A stretch of 64,000 bases of DNA from Ruminococcaceae bacterium UBA7212 (GTDB lineage: Bacteria; Bacillota; Clostridia; Oscillospirales; Acutalibacteraceae): NCBI GenBank assembly GCA_002490525.1, contig DKUE01000039.1, forward strand, positions 17,893 to 81,892, written 5' to 3'. The notes below the pieces were generated by a model that was given only the letters and a program-made list of their open reading frames with translations, did not search any database and was not told the origin of the DNA. Positions 16,786 to 26,024 of this stretch are shown here, one piece after another (position 1 is the stretch's first letter; every line of letters starts with the position of its first letter). The position numbers were made by a program, and so were the translations under genes.

Positions 16786-18263
16786 GAAATGTCACAATCC
16801 CCTTCCGTCAGGATTTGCTCCAGTGTCAGTACACCGCTTTGATACTGCGTAACTTCGCCCGACAGGGTAAACCCACTGTTTTCAAGTAAATTCTTCACTT
16901 CGTTGAACGCATCGGTTCTCCCAGCCGCCAGCGCGGCGAGCGCGAGCGTATTGCACATCTGCACAGAGGGATTGCCGGAATTTTGGAATCCGTCATTCAC
17001 AGCGGTATATGCCGCTTCATATTCGCCCTTTAACAGATTGCAAATCCCAATCTGACGGTACAAATCGCCCTCAACGTCACTGCCTTGTGCGATTTTTTCC
17101 TCACAAAGCGCTATCGCACCGTCATAATCCTTTTGCATCCGCAAAGCGGTTGCACGAATCAGCGTCGGCGCACCGTCCTCTGCATTTGCTTCTTCCAACT
17201 GTTCACAGATAGACGTAACATCGCGGCCCGTTTTCGCATACAAATCACCAAGGAACTGCCCATAGAGCCAAAGCTCCTTCGGTGCGGTCTCGCGGATTTC
17301 TTCAATAAATCCAAGCTGTACTTCCAAATCACGATCACTCAGCAGTGCAAGGTAATACTGATAAAACAGCACACCGGGCAGACTGTATTTTTCTGCTTTT
17401 GCCTGATAGCCCTTTTTGCTTGCGGTTTGACTGTTCCCGTCCGATTCGGATACAGGCTGTGTTTTCAGCGCTTCTAATTTCGCCAGCAAATCGTCATACG
17501 GAATTTGGTCGGGTTTCTGTGTTTGATACGGGGAAAGCAGCTCTTCTGCCGCCGTTACGGTCTGTGTAAATTCCGCCCCCGAAAGCAGTGCACGCTTCAC
17601 TTTGGAAAAATGCGGTAAAGACATCTCCCACGGCTGTATATTCTTTGCGGGCTCCTCAATGCCGTTTACAAATCCCAGAGACGCAGCGAGCACAATTTCA
17701 CGCTTATATACATACTCCGCATTGATTTTGTCATCCTCCAAAATTGCCGCGGCCTCTGCGTATGCGTCCAGCGCAGAATACATTTTATGCTCCCGGCGCA
17801 GTGCATCCGCTTTGCAAACCGCCGCAAACCCTTCGGTATGCTCGGCAAACACATAGCCGCCGAAAAACACCAAACACACTGCCGCCAAGGCAAATAAAAC
17901 ATTTATCCAATCAAAGGGATAGTGCCGCAGTCCCGCATCACATTCCTCACAAAACGCGGAATGCGGGTTTTTCGCTGTACCGCGCCGTTTTTCACCACAG
18001 CATTCGCAAAGTTCCTCTTCGGGAACGGCTTCTTCCGTCACGGACTCCGTTTGCGAAGGATGTTCGGTTACATCCTCCAAGCCCTGAATCAAAATCTCCG
18101 GATCTTCCGTGCCGTGTTCAGCCACCTCGCGGGCCTCTGCCTTTGCACGGTCCAATTCCTCCTGAAACACTTTCGCCAAGTCTTCCAGCTCATCATGCAG
18201 TGCCTGCGCAGTATTTTCATCTGCTTTAGGCAAGCTGTCGGCTTTTTCTTTCTGTTCGTCCAA
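16782..18263 (-). CDS. Zinc-ribbon, membrane-anchored TPR protein
   Basis: The 493-residue product begins with an acidic helical region (residues 1-85). A four-cysteine zinc ribbon follows (CECC and FCEEC, about 87-110), then a single transmembrane helix (about 122-142) and a long helical part. The last 150 residues contain TPR-like units (ALRMQKDYDGAIALCEEKI and CNLLKGEYEAAYTAV). The start is a TTG preceded by AAGGAGG. A promoter lies 31 bases upstream. The likely role is a protein-binding scaffold partnered with the membrane protein that follows; no enzymatic motif is visible. Confidence 0.8.
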   Translation of the reverse strand: MDEQKEKADSLPKADENTAQALHDELEDLAKVFQEELDRAKAEAREVAEHGTEDPEILIQGLEDVTEHPSQTESVTEEAVPEEELCECCGEKRRGTAKNPHSAFCEECDAGLRHYPFDWINVLFALAAVCLVFFGGYVFAEHTEGFAAVCKADALRREHKMYSALDAYAEAAAILEDDKINAEYVYKREIVLAASLGFVNGIEEPAKNIQPWEMSLPHFSKVKRALLSGAEFTQTVTAAEELLSPYQTQKPDQIPYDDLLAKLEALKTQPVSESDGNSQTASKKGYQAKAEKYSLPGVLFYQYYLALLSDRDLEVQLGFIEEIRETAPKELWLYGQFLGDLYAKTGRDVTSICEQLEEANAEDGAPTLIRATALRMQKDYDGAIALCEEKIAQGSDVEGDLYRQIGICNLLKGEYEAAYTAVNDGFQNSGNPSVQMCNTLALAALAAGRTDAFNEVKNLLENSGFTLSGEVTQYQSGVLTLEQILTEGDCDIS

Positions 18264-18293
18264 GGCAATACCTCCTTGTGTAATGTCCTGTTT

Positions 18294-18322
18294 ATTTTAG
18301 CACGCTTTCAGGCGTATTTCAA
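18294..18322 (-). promoter_or_regulatory. Sigma-A type promoter of the TPR/membrane-protein pair
   Basis: Minus-strand TTGAAA (18322-18317) and TAAAAT (18299-18294) are 17 bases apart, 31 bases before the TTG start. Confidence 0.65.
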
Positions 18323-18428
18323 ATAAAATCGTGTCGTCTGCCGTAAAGTTTACAATTTTGACACATAGCACTTCCTTTATCGAACAAAATATGCTATTCT
18401 AAAAAAAATGCGCAGGGATGTGACAAAA

Positions 18429-19946
18429 ATGCGAAACAAGAAGCTTTTCAAGGTGGGTGCCGCGGTGCTCTGCCTTTGCCTTACCGCGGGCGGCACGGCG
18501 GGCTGGTATTTCGGTTCGTACACAAAAGATTTCAAAATCACCAAGGGCGAAGTCTTTTCGGAAGTTTATAAGGGAGATTTTTACGAAAATCTACCCTATG
18601 ATACATATTTACATGCTGTTCCCGCCCCGACAGAACAAAAAATCTTTGACATTCGGGATTACGGTGCATCGGCTGACCTTGCCGATAACCGTAACGCTAT
18701 ACAAACCGCATTGGATAAAGCTGCAGAAAACGGCGGCGTTGTTTTTGTCAGCGGTGGCAGATACGTAACGGGCAGTCTGAAAATGGGCGGTAACACCACG
18801 CTGTTTATTGAAAAGGATGCCGCGTTGGTCGCCTCGCATACGCAGTCCGACATGGATTTCGGATGCCTTTTGCTTTGCGAAGATGCTGAAAACATTACGC
18901 TGACAGGCGGTGGTGCGATTTGCGGCGAGGGGAATTTTTATTCGTTAGCCCCGAAATACGAACCGAAAACCGAACCGTTCGAGGATACGCTCGGTGTGTG
19001 GGAAATGCGGCAGGAATACCGTAAGCGTGTGCGTTTCGCGGCTGAAAACAAATACGGAAACCTTGTGCGTCTGGTACGCTGTAAAAATGTCACCGTTGAA
19101 AATTTCATGCTGCAAAATTCCGCCGCATGGACACTGGAGTTGAACGGCTGTGACGGCGTGCGGATTCAGGATTTTATAATCGACAACAACCGTCACGTCG
19201 CAAATACCGACGGCATTGATGTGGCAGGCTCGTCCGATGTGGAAATCACACATTGCTTTGTTTCCACAGGCGATGACGGCATCGTGCTGAAAAACAGCAA
19301 GTCCTTAGGTCTTCAGACAGCAATGGAAAATATCACTGTGCGAGACTGTAAAGTAACTTCCTGCACAAATGCCTTTAAAATCGGCACGGAAACGAGCTTT
19401 GATGTACAAAATGTGCTGGTGGAAAACTGCGAATTTTTCTTAGACGATATCTACCCCGGCGGTGTATCGGGGATTTCTTTGGAATCTGCAGACGGGGCAA
19501 AGGTGCAAAATGTGACCGTACGCAATATTCAAATGCGCGGCGAAGCCTGCCCATTGTTCGTAAGCCTCAACAACCGCAACCGTGACAAGGATTTTGACGG
19601 TGCGGGTTCGCTTGAAAACATCACTGTAGAAAATGTAATTGCAGAGGATGCGGAAATCCCGGTTATCATTACAGGGACAAAGGATTTGACCGTGCGCAAT
19701 GTCACACTTCGAAATTTTGATGTTCGCTATGCCGCGGGCAAAGACTACTACGATTACCGCCCGTTCGTGCCCGCATATGACGACACCTACCCCGAATGCA
19801 ACCGTATGCGCAATCTCAATGCCTACGGACTGTTTGCGCGGCATGCCGAAAATGTACAGCTGGAAAGTTTCATGGTCACACCGCGTGAGGATACCAAACG
19901 CCAAGAGATTTCGCTAAAGGATGTTGCGGATTTTAACAGAAAATAA
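18429..19946 (+). CDS. Glycoside hydrolase family 28 (polygalacturonase-like) enzyme
   Basis: This is a right-handed beta-helix hydrolase expected to cut pectin-type polymers outside the cell. The 505-residue chain has an N-terminal signal or anchor helix (about residues 8-26). The IRDYGASADLADNRNAIQTA start of the GH28 domain follows, then the catalytic-region motifs NTDGID (about 259) and STGDDGIVLKN (about 280), carrying the acidic residues. The later GHG/RIK positions are replaced by a CTNAFKIGTE version seen in many bacterial GH28 proteins. The ATG at 18429 is preferred over 18408, which lies upstream of the GGGATGTGA that could serve as ribosome site. No polysaccharide-utilisation neighbours are present, and a strong terminator follows. 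Confidence 0.9.
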   Translation: MRNKKLFKVGAAVLCLCLTAGGTAGWYFGSYTKDFKITKGEVFSEVYKGDFYENLPYDTYLHAVPAPTEQKIFDIRDYGASADLADNRNAIQTALDKAAENGGVVFVSGGRYVTGSLKMGGNTTLFIEKDAALVASHTQSDMDFGCLLLCEDAENITLTGGGAICGEGNFYSLAPKYEPKTEPFEDTLGVWEMRQEYRKRVRFAAENKYGNLVRLVRCKNVTVENFMLQNSAAWTLELNGCDGVRIQDFIIDNNRHVANTDGIDVAGSSDVEITHCFVSTGDDGIVLKNSKSLGLQTAMENITVRDCKVTSCTNAFKIGTETSFDVQNVLVENCEFFLDDIYPGGVSGISLESADGAKVQNVTVRNIQMRGEACPLFVSLNNRNRDKDFDGAGSLENITVENVIAEDAEIPVIITGTKDLTVRNVTLRNFDVRYAAGKDYYDYRPFVPAYDDTYPECNRMRNLNAYGLFARHAENVQLESFMVTPREDTKRQEISLKDVADFNRK

Positions 19947-19965
19947 TATTTAAAACGCATATCAT

Positions 19966-20003
19966 ACCCCCGCCGCGGAAATTCCGCGGCGGGGGTTCTT
20001 TAT
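19966..20003 (+). terminator. Strong intrinsic terminator after GH28
   Basis: CCCCCGCCGCGGAA pairs with TTCCGCGGCGGGGG and is followed by TTCTTTATT. The T-run is on the plus strand only. Confidence 0.85.
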
Positions 20004-20011
20004 TACATGTA

Positions 20012-21610
20012 TCAGTGCTCATCCCGCAGTACGGCTTCGGCACATTTAATGCCGTCTACAGCGGCGGAGATGATGCCGCCCGCGTACCCTGCGCCTTCAC
20101 CGCAGGGAAATACGCCGTTTGTGGCAGTTTGGAAAAACTCATCGCGCATGATGCGTACGGGAGAAGAAGAACGCGTCTCGGGACCTGTCAGCACCGCTTC
20201 GGGGCACGCAAAGCCCGCGAGCATTTTGTCCATTTTGAGGAGTGCTTCACACATCGTTTCTGTGACACGTCCAGGTAAAACTTCGCACAGATTGCAAAGC
20301 TGAACGCCTGTCGGGCAGGTCGGGTGAATCGAACCCAATTTATGGGAACTTTCTCCCTTCAGAAAATCGCCGACCAAAGTTGCAGATGCGGTATAATCTC
20401 CGCCGCCGATTCGGAAGGCTTTTTTCTCGATTTCCAGCTGATAGTACATCCCTGCCAACGGATGTGCACTCGGGAACTGTGCAGGCTCAATACCCACAAG
20501 CAGTGCAGAATTGGCGTTTTCGCCGTCACGCGCGTATTCGCTCATACCGTTTGTGACGACTGTTCCCTCTTCACTCGGGCAACAAACGACTGTGCCGCCC
20601 GGACACATACAAAATGTATACGCCCCGCGCCCGCCTTGCGGATGGCAGGCAAGCTTATAATCCGCCGCACCCAATTTCGGGTGATTGGCAAACGCACCGT
20701 ACTGCGAACGGTTAATCATTTCCTGCTTATGCTCAATACGTGCGCCCACAGAAAACGCCTTTTGTGTTATCATGAAACCTTTTCGATACAGCATTTCCAC
20801 CGTATCACGCGCGGAATGCCCTATGGCGAGAATCACTGCGTCTGTTTCGAAGTCAGTCCGTTTTTCTTGCTTATCCGTGAGAGTTACACCCTGCACCGCG
20901 CCGTTATAGATAAGAATATCCGTAAGCTTTGTTTGGAATCGCACTTCACCGCCGAGACGGATAATCTCTTCACGGATGGAGCGCACCACCGCACACAGCC
21001 TGTCCGTGCCGATGTGCGGCTTGGCACTGTATAAAATCTCCTCAGGCGCACCGTGCTGCACAAACTGCAAAAGCACCTCGCGCTGACGAAAATCCTTTGT
21101 CCCCGTGTTCAATTTTCCATCGGAAAACGTGCCCGCACCGCCCTCACCGAACTGCACGTTAGACGCAGTGTTGAGCTTTCTTGTTTTCCAAAACTCCTGC
21201 ACGGATTTCTGCCGCTGTTCTACACACTCGCCGCGCTCCACTACCAACGGGCACAAACCTGCCCGTGCCAAGGTAAGCGCCGCAAACATGCCTGCGGGGC
21301 CAAACCCGACCACCACAGGGCGTAAATCTGTTTTGCGGCAGCTTTCGGGAATCTCATACCGATAAATTTCCGCCTTAGAGACCTTCGGATTATGTATTTT
21401 GGCAAGGATTTTTTCATCATTGCCGTCTGTTTCTACATCCAGTGTATAAATGAATTTGATTTCATTCTTTTTTCGGCAATCGAGGGATTTCCGAAAAACC
21501 GAGACACTTTTTAATGCCGTCTGCGGAAGCTTCAATGCTTTGGCCGCAAGGCGCGGCAACTCGGTTTCGTCTGCATCAAGCGGCAGTTTGATTTCCTGTA
21601 TTCTTAACAA
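20012..21610 (-). CDS. FAD-dependent oxidoreductase (COG2509 type)
   Basis: The 532-residue protein has an N-terminal ferredoxin-like or RNA-binding-like segment of about 95 residues. A flavin Rossmann fold follows with VVVGFGPAGMFAALTLARAG, a second conserved block around NVQFGEGGAGTFSDGKL, and a C-terminal FAD contact region GEGAGYAGGI. Proteins of this type are common in Firmicutes and have no assigned substrate. The start is TTG at 21610, preceded by AAAGGAG and overlapping the stop of the next flavoprotein gene by seven bases. Confidence 0.9.
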   Translation of the reverse strand: MLRIQEIKLPLDADETELPRLAAKALKLPQTALKSVSVFRKSLDCRKKNEIKFIYTLDVETDGNDEKILAKIHNPKVSKAEIYRYEIPESCRKTDLRPVVVGFGPAGMFAALTLARAGLCPLVVERGECVEQRQKSVQEFWKTRKLNTASNVQFGEGGAGTFSDGKLNTGTKDFRQREVLLQFVQHGAPEEILYSAKPHIGTDRLCAVVRSIREEIIRLGGEVRFQTKLTDILIYNGAVQGVTLTDKQEKRTDFETDAVILAIGHSARDTVEMLYRKGFMITQKAFSVGARIEHKQEMINRSQYGAFANHPKLGAADYKLACHPQGGRGAYTFCMCPGGTVVCCPSEEGTVVTNGMSEYARDGENANSALLVGIEPAQFPSAHPLAGMYYQLEIEKKAFRIGGGDYTASATLVGDFLKGESSHKLGSIHPTCPTGVQLCNLCEVLPGRVTETMCEALLKMDKMLAGFACPEAVLTGPETRSSSPVRIMRDEFFQTATNGVFPCGEGAGYAGGIISAAVDGIKCAEAVLRDEH

Positions 21611-22821
21611 ACGAATTGCTCCTTTATAATATCCTCACCTGCGGCACGTCCCGAGCTCCATGCCCATTGCAGATTATAGCCGCCGCAGCCGCCGTCGACA
21701 TTGAGCGTCTCCCCGCATACGTATAAATTCGGATATTGCTTTGCCCGCATCGTATGCGGGTCAAAGGCAGTACAGTCCGCACCGCCTGCCGTGACCTGTG
21801 CAAAATCAAAACCGCGCACACCCGAAATCCGAAAAGTATAGGACTTTACCGTCCGCGCAAGTGCATGCCAACTCTGCACAGACAACGCCCGACCCGGTGT
21901 ATCCTTTAAAATGTGACAAGCAAGCAAAACCGCATTGCCAAGCGCCTGCGGCAAAATGCCGAGCAACAGCGCCCCAGCGGTTTTTTCGCCACGCACAGCT
22001 TCTTTTTTGAGGAAGTCGGTCAAATTCGTCTCCGTCATTTGCGGCAAACAATCGAGCGTAACGGTAAAATCGGAATTCGGCTTTACAGACACCAACCGTG
22101 AAAGCTGCATTATCGGAATCCCGGACAGCCCGTAGTCGGTGAACTGCACCTCGCCTTGTACCGAACACACCTCTCTGTTATCGCAGAACAGGCGTACAAA
22201 GCACGTTTGCCGCACGCCTTTTAAGGCCTTCGGAAAATCTGCACACATCAATGCCGTCAATGCGGGTGCAGGTGTTTTCACAGGAATCGAGAGACTTTCT
22301 AACAGCCGAAATGCACTGCCGTCCGTGCCGTGCTTCGGCGCGGCAGAACCGCCTGCGCACAGAATCAGCTTGTCGCAGGCGTACTGACCGTTCAGCAAAA
22401 ATCCGCCGTGCTTTGGCTGAATCTCCGTGATATCGCAATCGGTTCTGATTTGCACCCCGAGGCGCGCCGCTTCCGCAAGCAAAGCTTCCCGTACAGACGC
22501 CGCCTGCCCCGACAGGGGGTATACGCGCCCCAACTCTTCGGTTTTCGTAAGCAACCCCATAGAAGCAAAAAATTCCAAATTGCTTTGCGGAGAAAACCGC
22601 GTCAGCACGCTTTGGGCAAATTCCGTGTCCCCGAAATAATCGTTTCGGCACAAATTCGCATTGCTGAGGTTGCACCGCCCGTTCCCCGTTGCCAAAATTT
22701 TTTTTAACGGTTTTTGCAATCGTTCATAAACCGTCACTTGAAACGCTTTCCCTGCACGCGCAACCGTGATTGCCGCGGCAAAGCCCGACGCACCGCCGCC
22801 GACAATCGCCACCCGTGTCAT
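21604..22821 (-). CDS. HI0933-family flavoprotein
   Basis: The 405-residue NAD(P)/FAD-dependent family member opens with VAIVGGGASGFAAAITVARAG. It has the hallmark KILATGNGRCNLSNAN block and ends with the GG(Y/F)NLQWAWSSGRAAGE motif. HI0933/YhiN-type proteins include the bile-acid reductase BaiN, but most members have no known substrate. Its ATG overlaps the end of the Feo Cys-rich gene (ATGA). A second member of the family is encoded at 42.4-43.7 kb. Confidence 0.92.
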   Translation of the reverse strand: MTRVAIVGGGASGFAAAITVARAGKAFQVTVYERLQKPLKKILATGNGRCNLSNANLCRNDYFGDTEFAQSVLTRFSPQSNLEFFASMGLLTKTEELGRVYPLSGQAASVREALLAEAARLGVQIRTDCDITEIQPKHGGFLLNGQYACDKLILCAGGSAAPKHGTDGSAFRLLESLSIPVKTPAPALTALMCADFPKALKGVRQTCFVRLFCDNREVCSVQGEVQFTDYGLSGIPIMQLSRLVSVKPNSDFTVTLDCLPQMTETNLTDFLKKEAVRGEKTAGALLLGILPQALGNAVLLACHILKDTPGRALSVQSWHALARTVKSYTFRISGVRGFDFAQVTAGGADCTAFDPHTMRAKQYPNLYVCGETLNVDGGCGGYNLQWAWSSGRAAGEDIIKEQFVC

Positions 22822-23027
22822 TTTTTATCTCCCTTTTTCTTTTTTTTGCAAGCCTGTTTCGAACAGGCATCGCAATCTGTTTGAAAACTGCAACCCGCAC
22901 AGCCGTGACAGCCACCGCACATATCTCCGTTTTCTTTACCCTTGCGGAAATGCCGCACCTTCAGAACAATAAATACCAGCACCGTCGCCACTGCCACGGC
23001 TAAAATGATGATATCCGCCAAAGACAT
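22818..23027 (-). CDS. FeoB-associated Cys-rich membrane protein
   Basis: The 69-residue protein has one transmembrane helix (about residues 4-22) and then a short cysteine-rich segment (MCGGCHGCAGCSF, TDCDACSKQAC) and a Lys-rich end. It lies 12 bases after feoB, which fits the FeoB-associated Cys-rich family. These are thought to bind iron or a cluster near the ferrous iron channel. The ATG at 23027 follows AGAGGTG; an in-frame GTG nine bases further up lies within that site. Confidence 0.93.
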   Translation of the reverse strand: MSLADIIILAVAVATVLVFIVLKVRHFRKGKENGDMCGGCHGCAGCSFQTDCDACSKQACKKKKKGDKK

Positions 23028-23039
23028 GGTCTTCACCTC

Positions 23040-25091
23040 TTACAAAATCACTTTGCATATATTATATACTATGAAAGTGATAACCCAAGCGGTGACTGCC
23101 TGAAATCCGATCGCAATAGCCGTCCATTTGCGGGAATTCATTTCACGCCGCAAGGTAGCGACCGCCGCCATACACGGAATAAACAAAAGGCTGAACACCA
23201 TGAAAGAATATGCCGCCGCAGGCGTATAGACCGAGGAAATGATTTCGGAAACGGCGCCTGCCTCACCCGCACCGTGCAAAATACCCATCGTGCTGACAAT
23301 GGATTCCCGTGCAATCAGCCCCGTCAGCATGGAAACAGATGATTTCCAGTCCCCGAAGCCCAGAGGCGCGAAAATCGGCGCAATCACCGAACCGACCACA
23401 CCGAGGATGCTGTCCTCGGAGTTTTCCACATGCTGTAAAGAGAAGTTGAAATACTGGCAGAACCAAATCACAATGCTTGCACCCAACAGCACTGTACCCG
23501 CCTTGGTCATAAAGTCTTTAATTTTATCATATAAATGCAGACCCAGAGTTTTTGCCGTGGGCAGTCGGTACGGCGGCAGTTCCATCACAAACGGTGCATG
23601 CCCACCCTTTAAAACAGTTTTTTGCAACACAAATGCCGAGGCAACCGCCACAAGCAGACCCAAAAGATACAAACTGCCGACCACCAAACCGCGGCGTGCC
23701 GGGAAAAATGCGAGAATAAACATCGAGTACACGGGCATTTTGGCACTGCACGACATAAACGGAATGAGCATCATGGTAATGCGGCGGTCTTTTTCGTTTT
23801 CCAAAGTGCGCGTTGCCATAATCGCGGGTACGGAACAGCCGAAACCCATCATCATCGGCACAAAGGATTTACCTGAAAGCCCGATAGAATGGAGCGCTCT
23901 GTCCATAATAAACGCCGCGCGGGACATATAACCGCTGTCTTCCAACACAGAAAGGAAGAAGAACAGCAAAAGAATCTGCGGGAAGAAGGAGAGCACGGCG
24001 CCCACGCCGCCGATAACACCGTCACATACAAGCCCGACCGCCCAGTCGGACGCGCCGACACCTACAAGCATTTCCCGTGCCCAGGAAGCAAAGGTATCGT
24101 TAATCAGTGCATCCACCCAATCTGTCAGATTCGCGCCGAGCGCACCGAAGGTGATGTAAAAAATCAACAGCATCAGAGCAAAAAACAACGGGATAGCAAG
24201 ATACTTATTGGTCACTACACGGTCGATTTTATCGGAAAGTGTCATATGCCCTGCCTCATGGGCGCGTTTGACGCATTTTTCTGTTACCGAACAGATATAT
24301 TTATATTTTTGGTCGGCAATGACCATTTCACGGTCAATATTTTGCGTTTCCAGCTCAGAAACAATGGATTCTATACAGGAAAGCGTCGTGTCGCTTAATT
24401 CCAACGTCTGCAAGGTCGGTTCGTCGCCCTCAATCAGCTTGACCGCAGACCAGCGTAGCGGCAATTCCTTTTGGCGGCACATCTCGCCAATCAGTTCCTC
24501 GATGCGGAAGATTGCTCGGCGCACGAGCCCTGTGTAAATATCAGGCGGGGCACACATATTGCAATGCTTATCCATATGGCGCCCTTTGTCATCCGCACCG
24601 TGGGTCGCCTCATGATTTGCCGCATGCAGCAGTTTATGAATCCCCACACCTTTTGCGGCAGAAATCGGCACAATCTTCAGCCCCAGCATGGCGGAAAGCA
24701 TATCGGTATCAATGCTGTCTCCGTTTTTTTCGACCATGTCAATCATATTGAGTGCAATCACCATCGGAATCCCCAGTTCCGCAAGCTGCATGCTCAAATA
24801 CAGGTTTCGCTCCAGATTGGTTGCGTCCACAATATTGACAATCAAGTCGGGTTTTTCATCCAAAATATAATTGCGGGTAACAATTTCTTCCATCGAATAG
24901 GGGGACAGCGAATAAATGCCCGGCAAATCAACAATGGACGCATCCATATTGTCGTGTGTAATTTTACCCTCTTTTTTCTCTACCGTAACCCCAGGCCAGT
25001 TGCCGACATATTGATTGGAACCTGTGACGGCGTTAAACAGCGTGGTTTTTCCGCAGTTGGGATTGCCCGCCAAAGCATATCGGTAGCCCAC
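23040..25091 (-). CDS. feoB: Ferrous iron transport protein B
   Basis: FeoB is the GTP-driven inner-membrane Fe(II) importer. The 683-residue chain has the N-terminal G domain: G1 GNPNCGKTTLFN, G3 DLPGIYSLSPYS, and N-x-x-D as ALNMIDM. A helical guanine-dissociation region follows, then about ten membrane segments with the two Gate regions, including SGKSFVPMMMGFGCSVPAIMATR. The start is GTG, preceded by GGAGG. It follows feoA by three bases and precedes the Cys-rich partner. Its promoter upstream of feoA is near consensus. No Fur-type box was identified with confidence. Confidence 0.98.
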   Translation of the reverse strand: MGYRYALAGNPNCGKTTLFNAVTGSNQYVGNWPGVTVEKKEGKITHDNMDASIVDLPGIYSLSPYSMEEIVTRNYILDEKPDLIVNIVDATNLERNLYLSMQLAELGIPMVIALNMIDMVEKNGDSIDTDMLSAMLGLKIVPISAAKGVGIHKLLHAANHEATHGADDKGRHMDKHCNMCAPPDIYTGLVRRAIFRIEELIGEMCRQKELPLRWSAVKLIEGDEPTLQTLELSDTTLSCIESIVSELETQNIDREMVIADQKYKYICSVTEKCVKRAHEAGHMTLSDKIDRVVTNKYLAIPLFFALMLLIFYITFGALGANLTDWVDALINDTFASWAREMLVGVGASDWAVGLVCDGVIGGVGAVLSFFPQILLLFFFLSVLEDSGYMSRAAFIMDRALHSIGLSGKSFVPMMMGFGCSVPAIMATRTLENEKDRRITMMLIPFMSCSAKMPVYSMFILAFFPARRGLVVGSLYLLGLLVAVASAFVLQKTVLKGGHAPFVMELPPYRLPTAKTLGLHLYDKIKDFMTKAGTVLLGASIVIWFCQYFNFSLQHVENSEDSILGVVGSVIAPIFAPLGFGDWKSSVSMLTGLIARESIVSTMGILHGAGEAGAVSEIISSVYTPAAAYSFMVFSLLFIPCMAAVATLRREMNSRKWTAIAIGFQAVTAWVITFIVYNICKVIL

Positions 25092-25094
25092 TTG

Positions 25095-25328
25095 TCATTC
25101 CTCCGTTTCCACGGTAATTTCCTGTGCTTCGGATTTGCGCAAGCTCAATTCATAGCCGCGCACATTGATTTCAATCGGGTCACCCATCGGTGCGGATTTG
25201 CGCATGATAATCACCGCGCCCGGCGTAATGCCCATATCGATAATATGCCGCCGCACTGCACCCGAACAGTTCAGGGAAACGACACGGCTTTTTTGCCCGA
25301 TTTTCAGTTTTGTCAACGGAATGGTCAT
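25095..25328 (-). CDS. feoA: Ferrous iron transport protein A
   Basis: The 77-residue protein has the FeoA/SH3-like fold pattern: an N-terminal LTKLKIGQKSRVVSL strand region, RRHIIDMGITPGAVI in the centre, and GYELSLRKSEAQEI at the end. It is a small cytoplasmic partner needed for FeoB-dependent iron uptake. It is the first gene of the feo operon. Confidence 0.96.
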   Translation of the reverse strand: MTIPLTKLKIGQKSRVVSLNCSGAVRRHIIDMGITPGAVIIMRKSAPMGDPIEINVRGYELSLRKSEAQEITVETEE

Positions 25329-25372
25329 TGAAATCCCCTTTTACAAAAAACTTTCAAAAAAATGCACGATTT

Positions 25373-25401
25373 ATTTTACTGCACAAAATAAAAGATGTCA
25401 A
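25373..25401 (-). promoter_or_regulatory. Promoter of the feo operon
   Basis: Minus-strand TTGACA (25401-25396) and TAAAAT (25378-25373) are 17 bases apart, 44 bases before the feoA start. Confidence 0.75.
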
Positions 25402-25420
25402 TTCTCCGCAGGACTTTCCC

Positions 25421-25458
25421 AAAAATAAAATCCCGCAATGCTGCCATTACGGGATTTT
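25421..25458 (-). terminator. Intrinsic terminator after the XRE regulator
   Basis: AAAATCCCG (25427-25435) pairs with CGGGATTTT (25450-25458). On the minus strand the hairpin is followed by TTTTATTTTT. Confidence 0.75.
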
Positions 25459-25473
25459 GACTATTCTTACAAA

Positions 25474-25878
25474 TTACTTTTGCGCTTTTGCTTTTTTCAT
25501 CGGATTACACTGCGAAACCATCTCGCGTACTTTTTTCTGATCTGCTTCGCTTAAAACGCGGTATTCTGCCAAAAGCTCCCGCTCCGTGCGGTTCAACTGC
25601 GATACAAGCGACTCACTGCGCGAGGTTTCGTATTCGTCCGCCTCGTCACACAGTGCCTCGGGGTTTTTGGTGTCGATATTCAGAATAAAGTCAATACTTA
25701 CAGAGAAAATCTTGGCAAACGCATCCAACAGCATAATGTCAGGCGTATTTTTAGAGATTTCGTAAGAAGTATATGTCGTTCTGTCGATATTCAATATATC
25801 GGCAACCTGCTGCTGCGTAAAATGGTTAATGGTACGAAGCGTACGCATTTGCTTTGCAAGTTCGGGATTTTTCATCAT
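25474..25878 (-). CDS. XRE-family helix-turn-helix regulator
   Basis: The 134-residue protein has an N-terminal Cro/C1-type HTH at about residues 8-62 (MRTLRTINHFTQQQVADIL, then RTTYTSYEISKNTPD). A charged helical tail with RTERELLAEYRVLSEADQKKV follows. The ATG at 25878 has AAAAGGGTG at a good distance; a GTG at 25890 is within that site. It is a single gene with its own terminator between the feo operon and DUF1015. What it controls cannot be told, although its position next to feo makes that operon a possible target. Confidence 0.88.
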   Translation of the reverse strand: MMKNPELAKQMRTLRTINHFTQQQVADILNIDRTTYTSYEISKNTPDIMLLDAFAKIFSVSIDFILNIDTKNPEALCDEADEYETSRSESLVSQLNRTERELLAEYRVLSEADQKKVREMVSQCNPMKKAKAQK

Positions 25879-26024
25879 AGCTTTACTCACCCTTTTTATC
25901 TATCTATCCACATTATAATAGATATTTTCCGTCTTATGTGAAAAAGTGTGTATAAATCACAAACTTTTTTTTATTTTTTTTACGCCGCAGCAAAAAAATG
26001 CGTAACAGAGCTTTATATTCTTTT

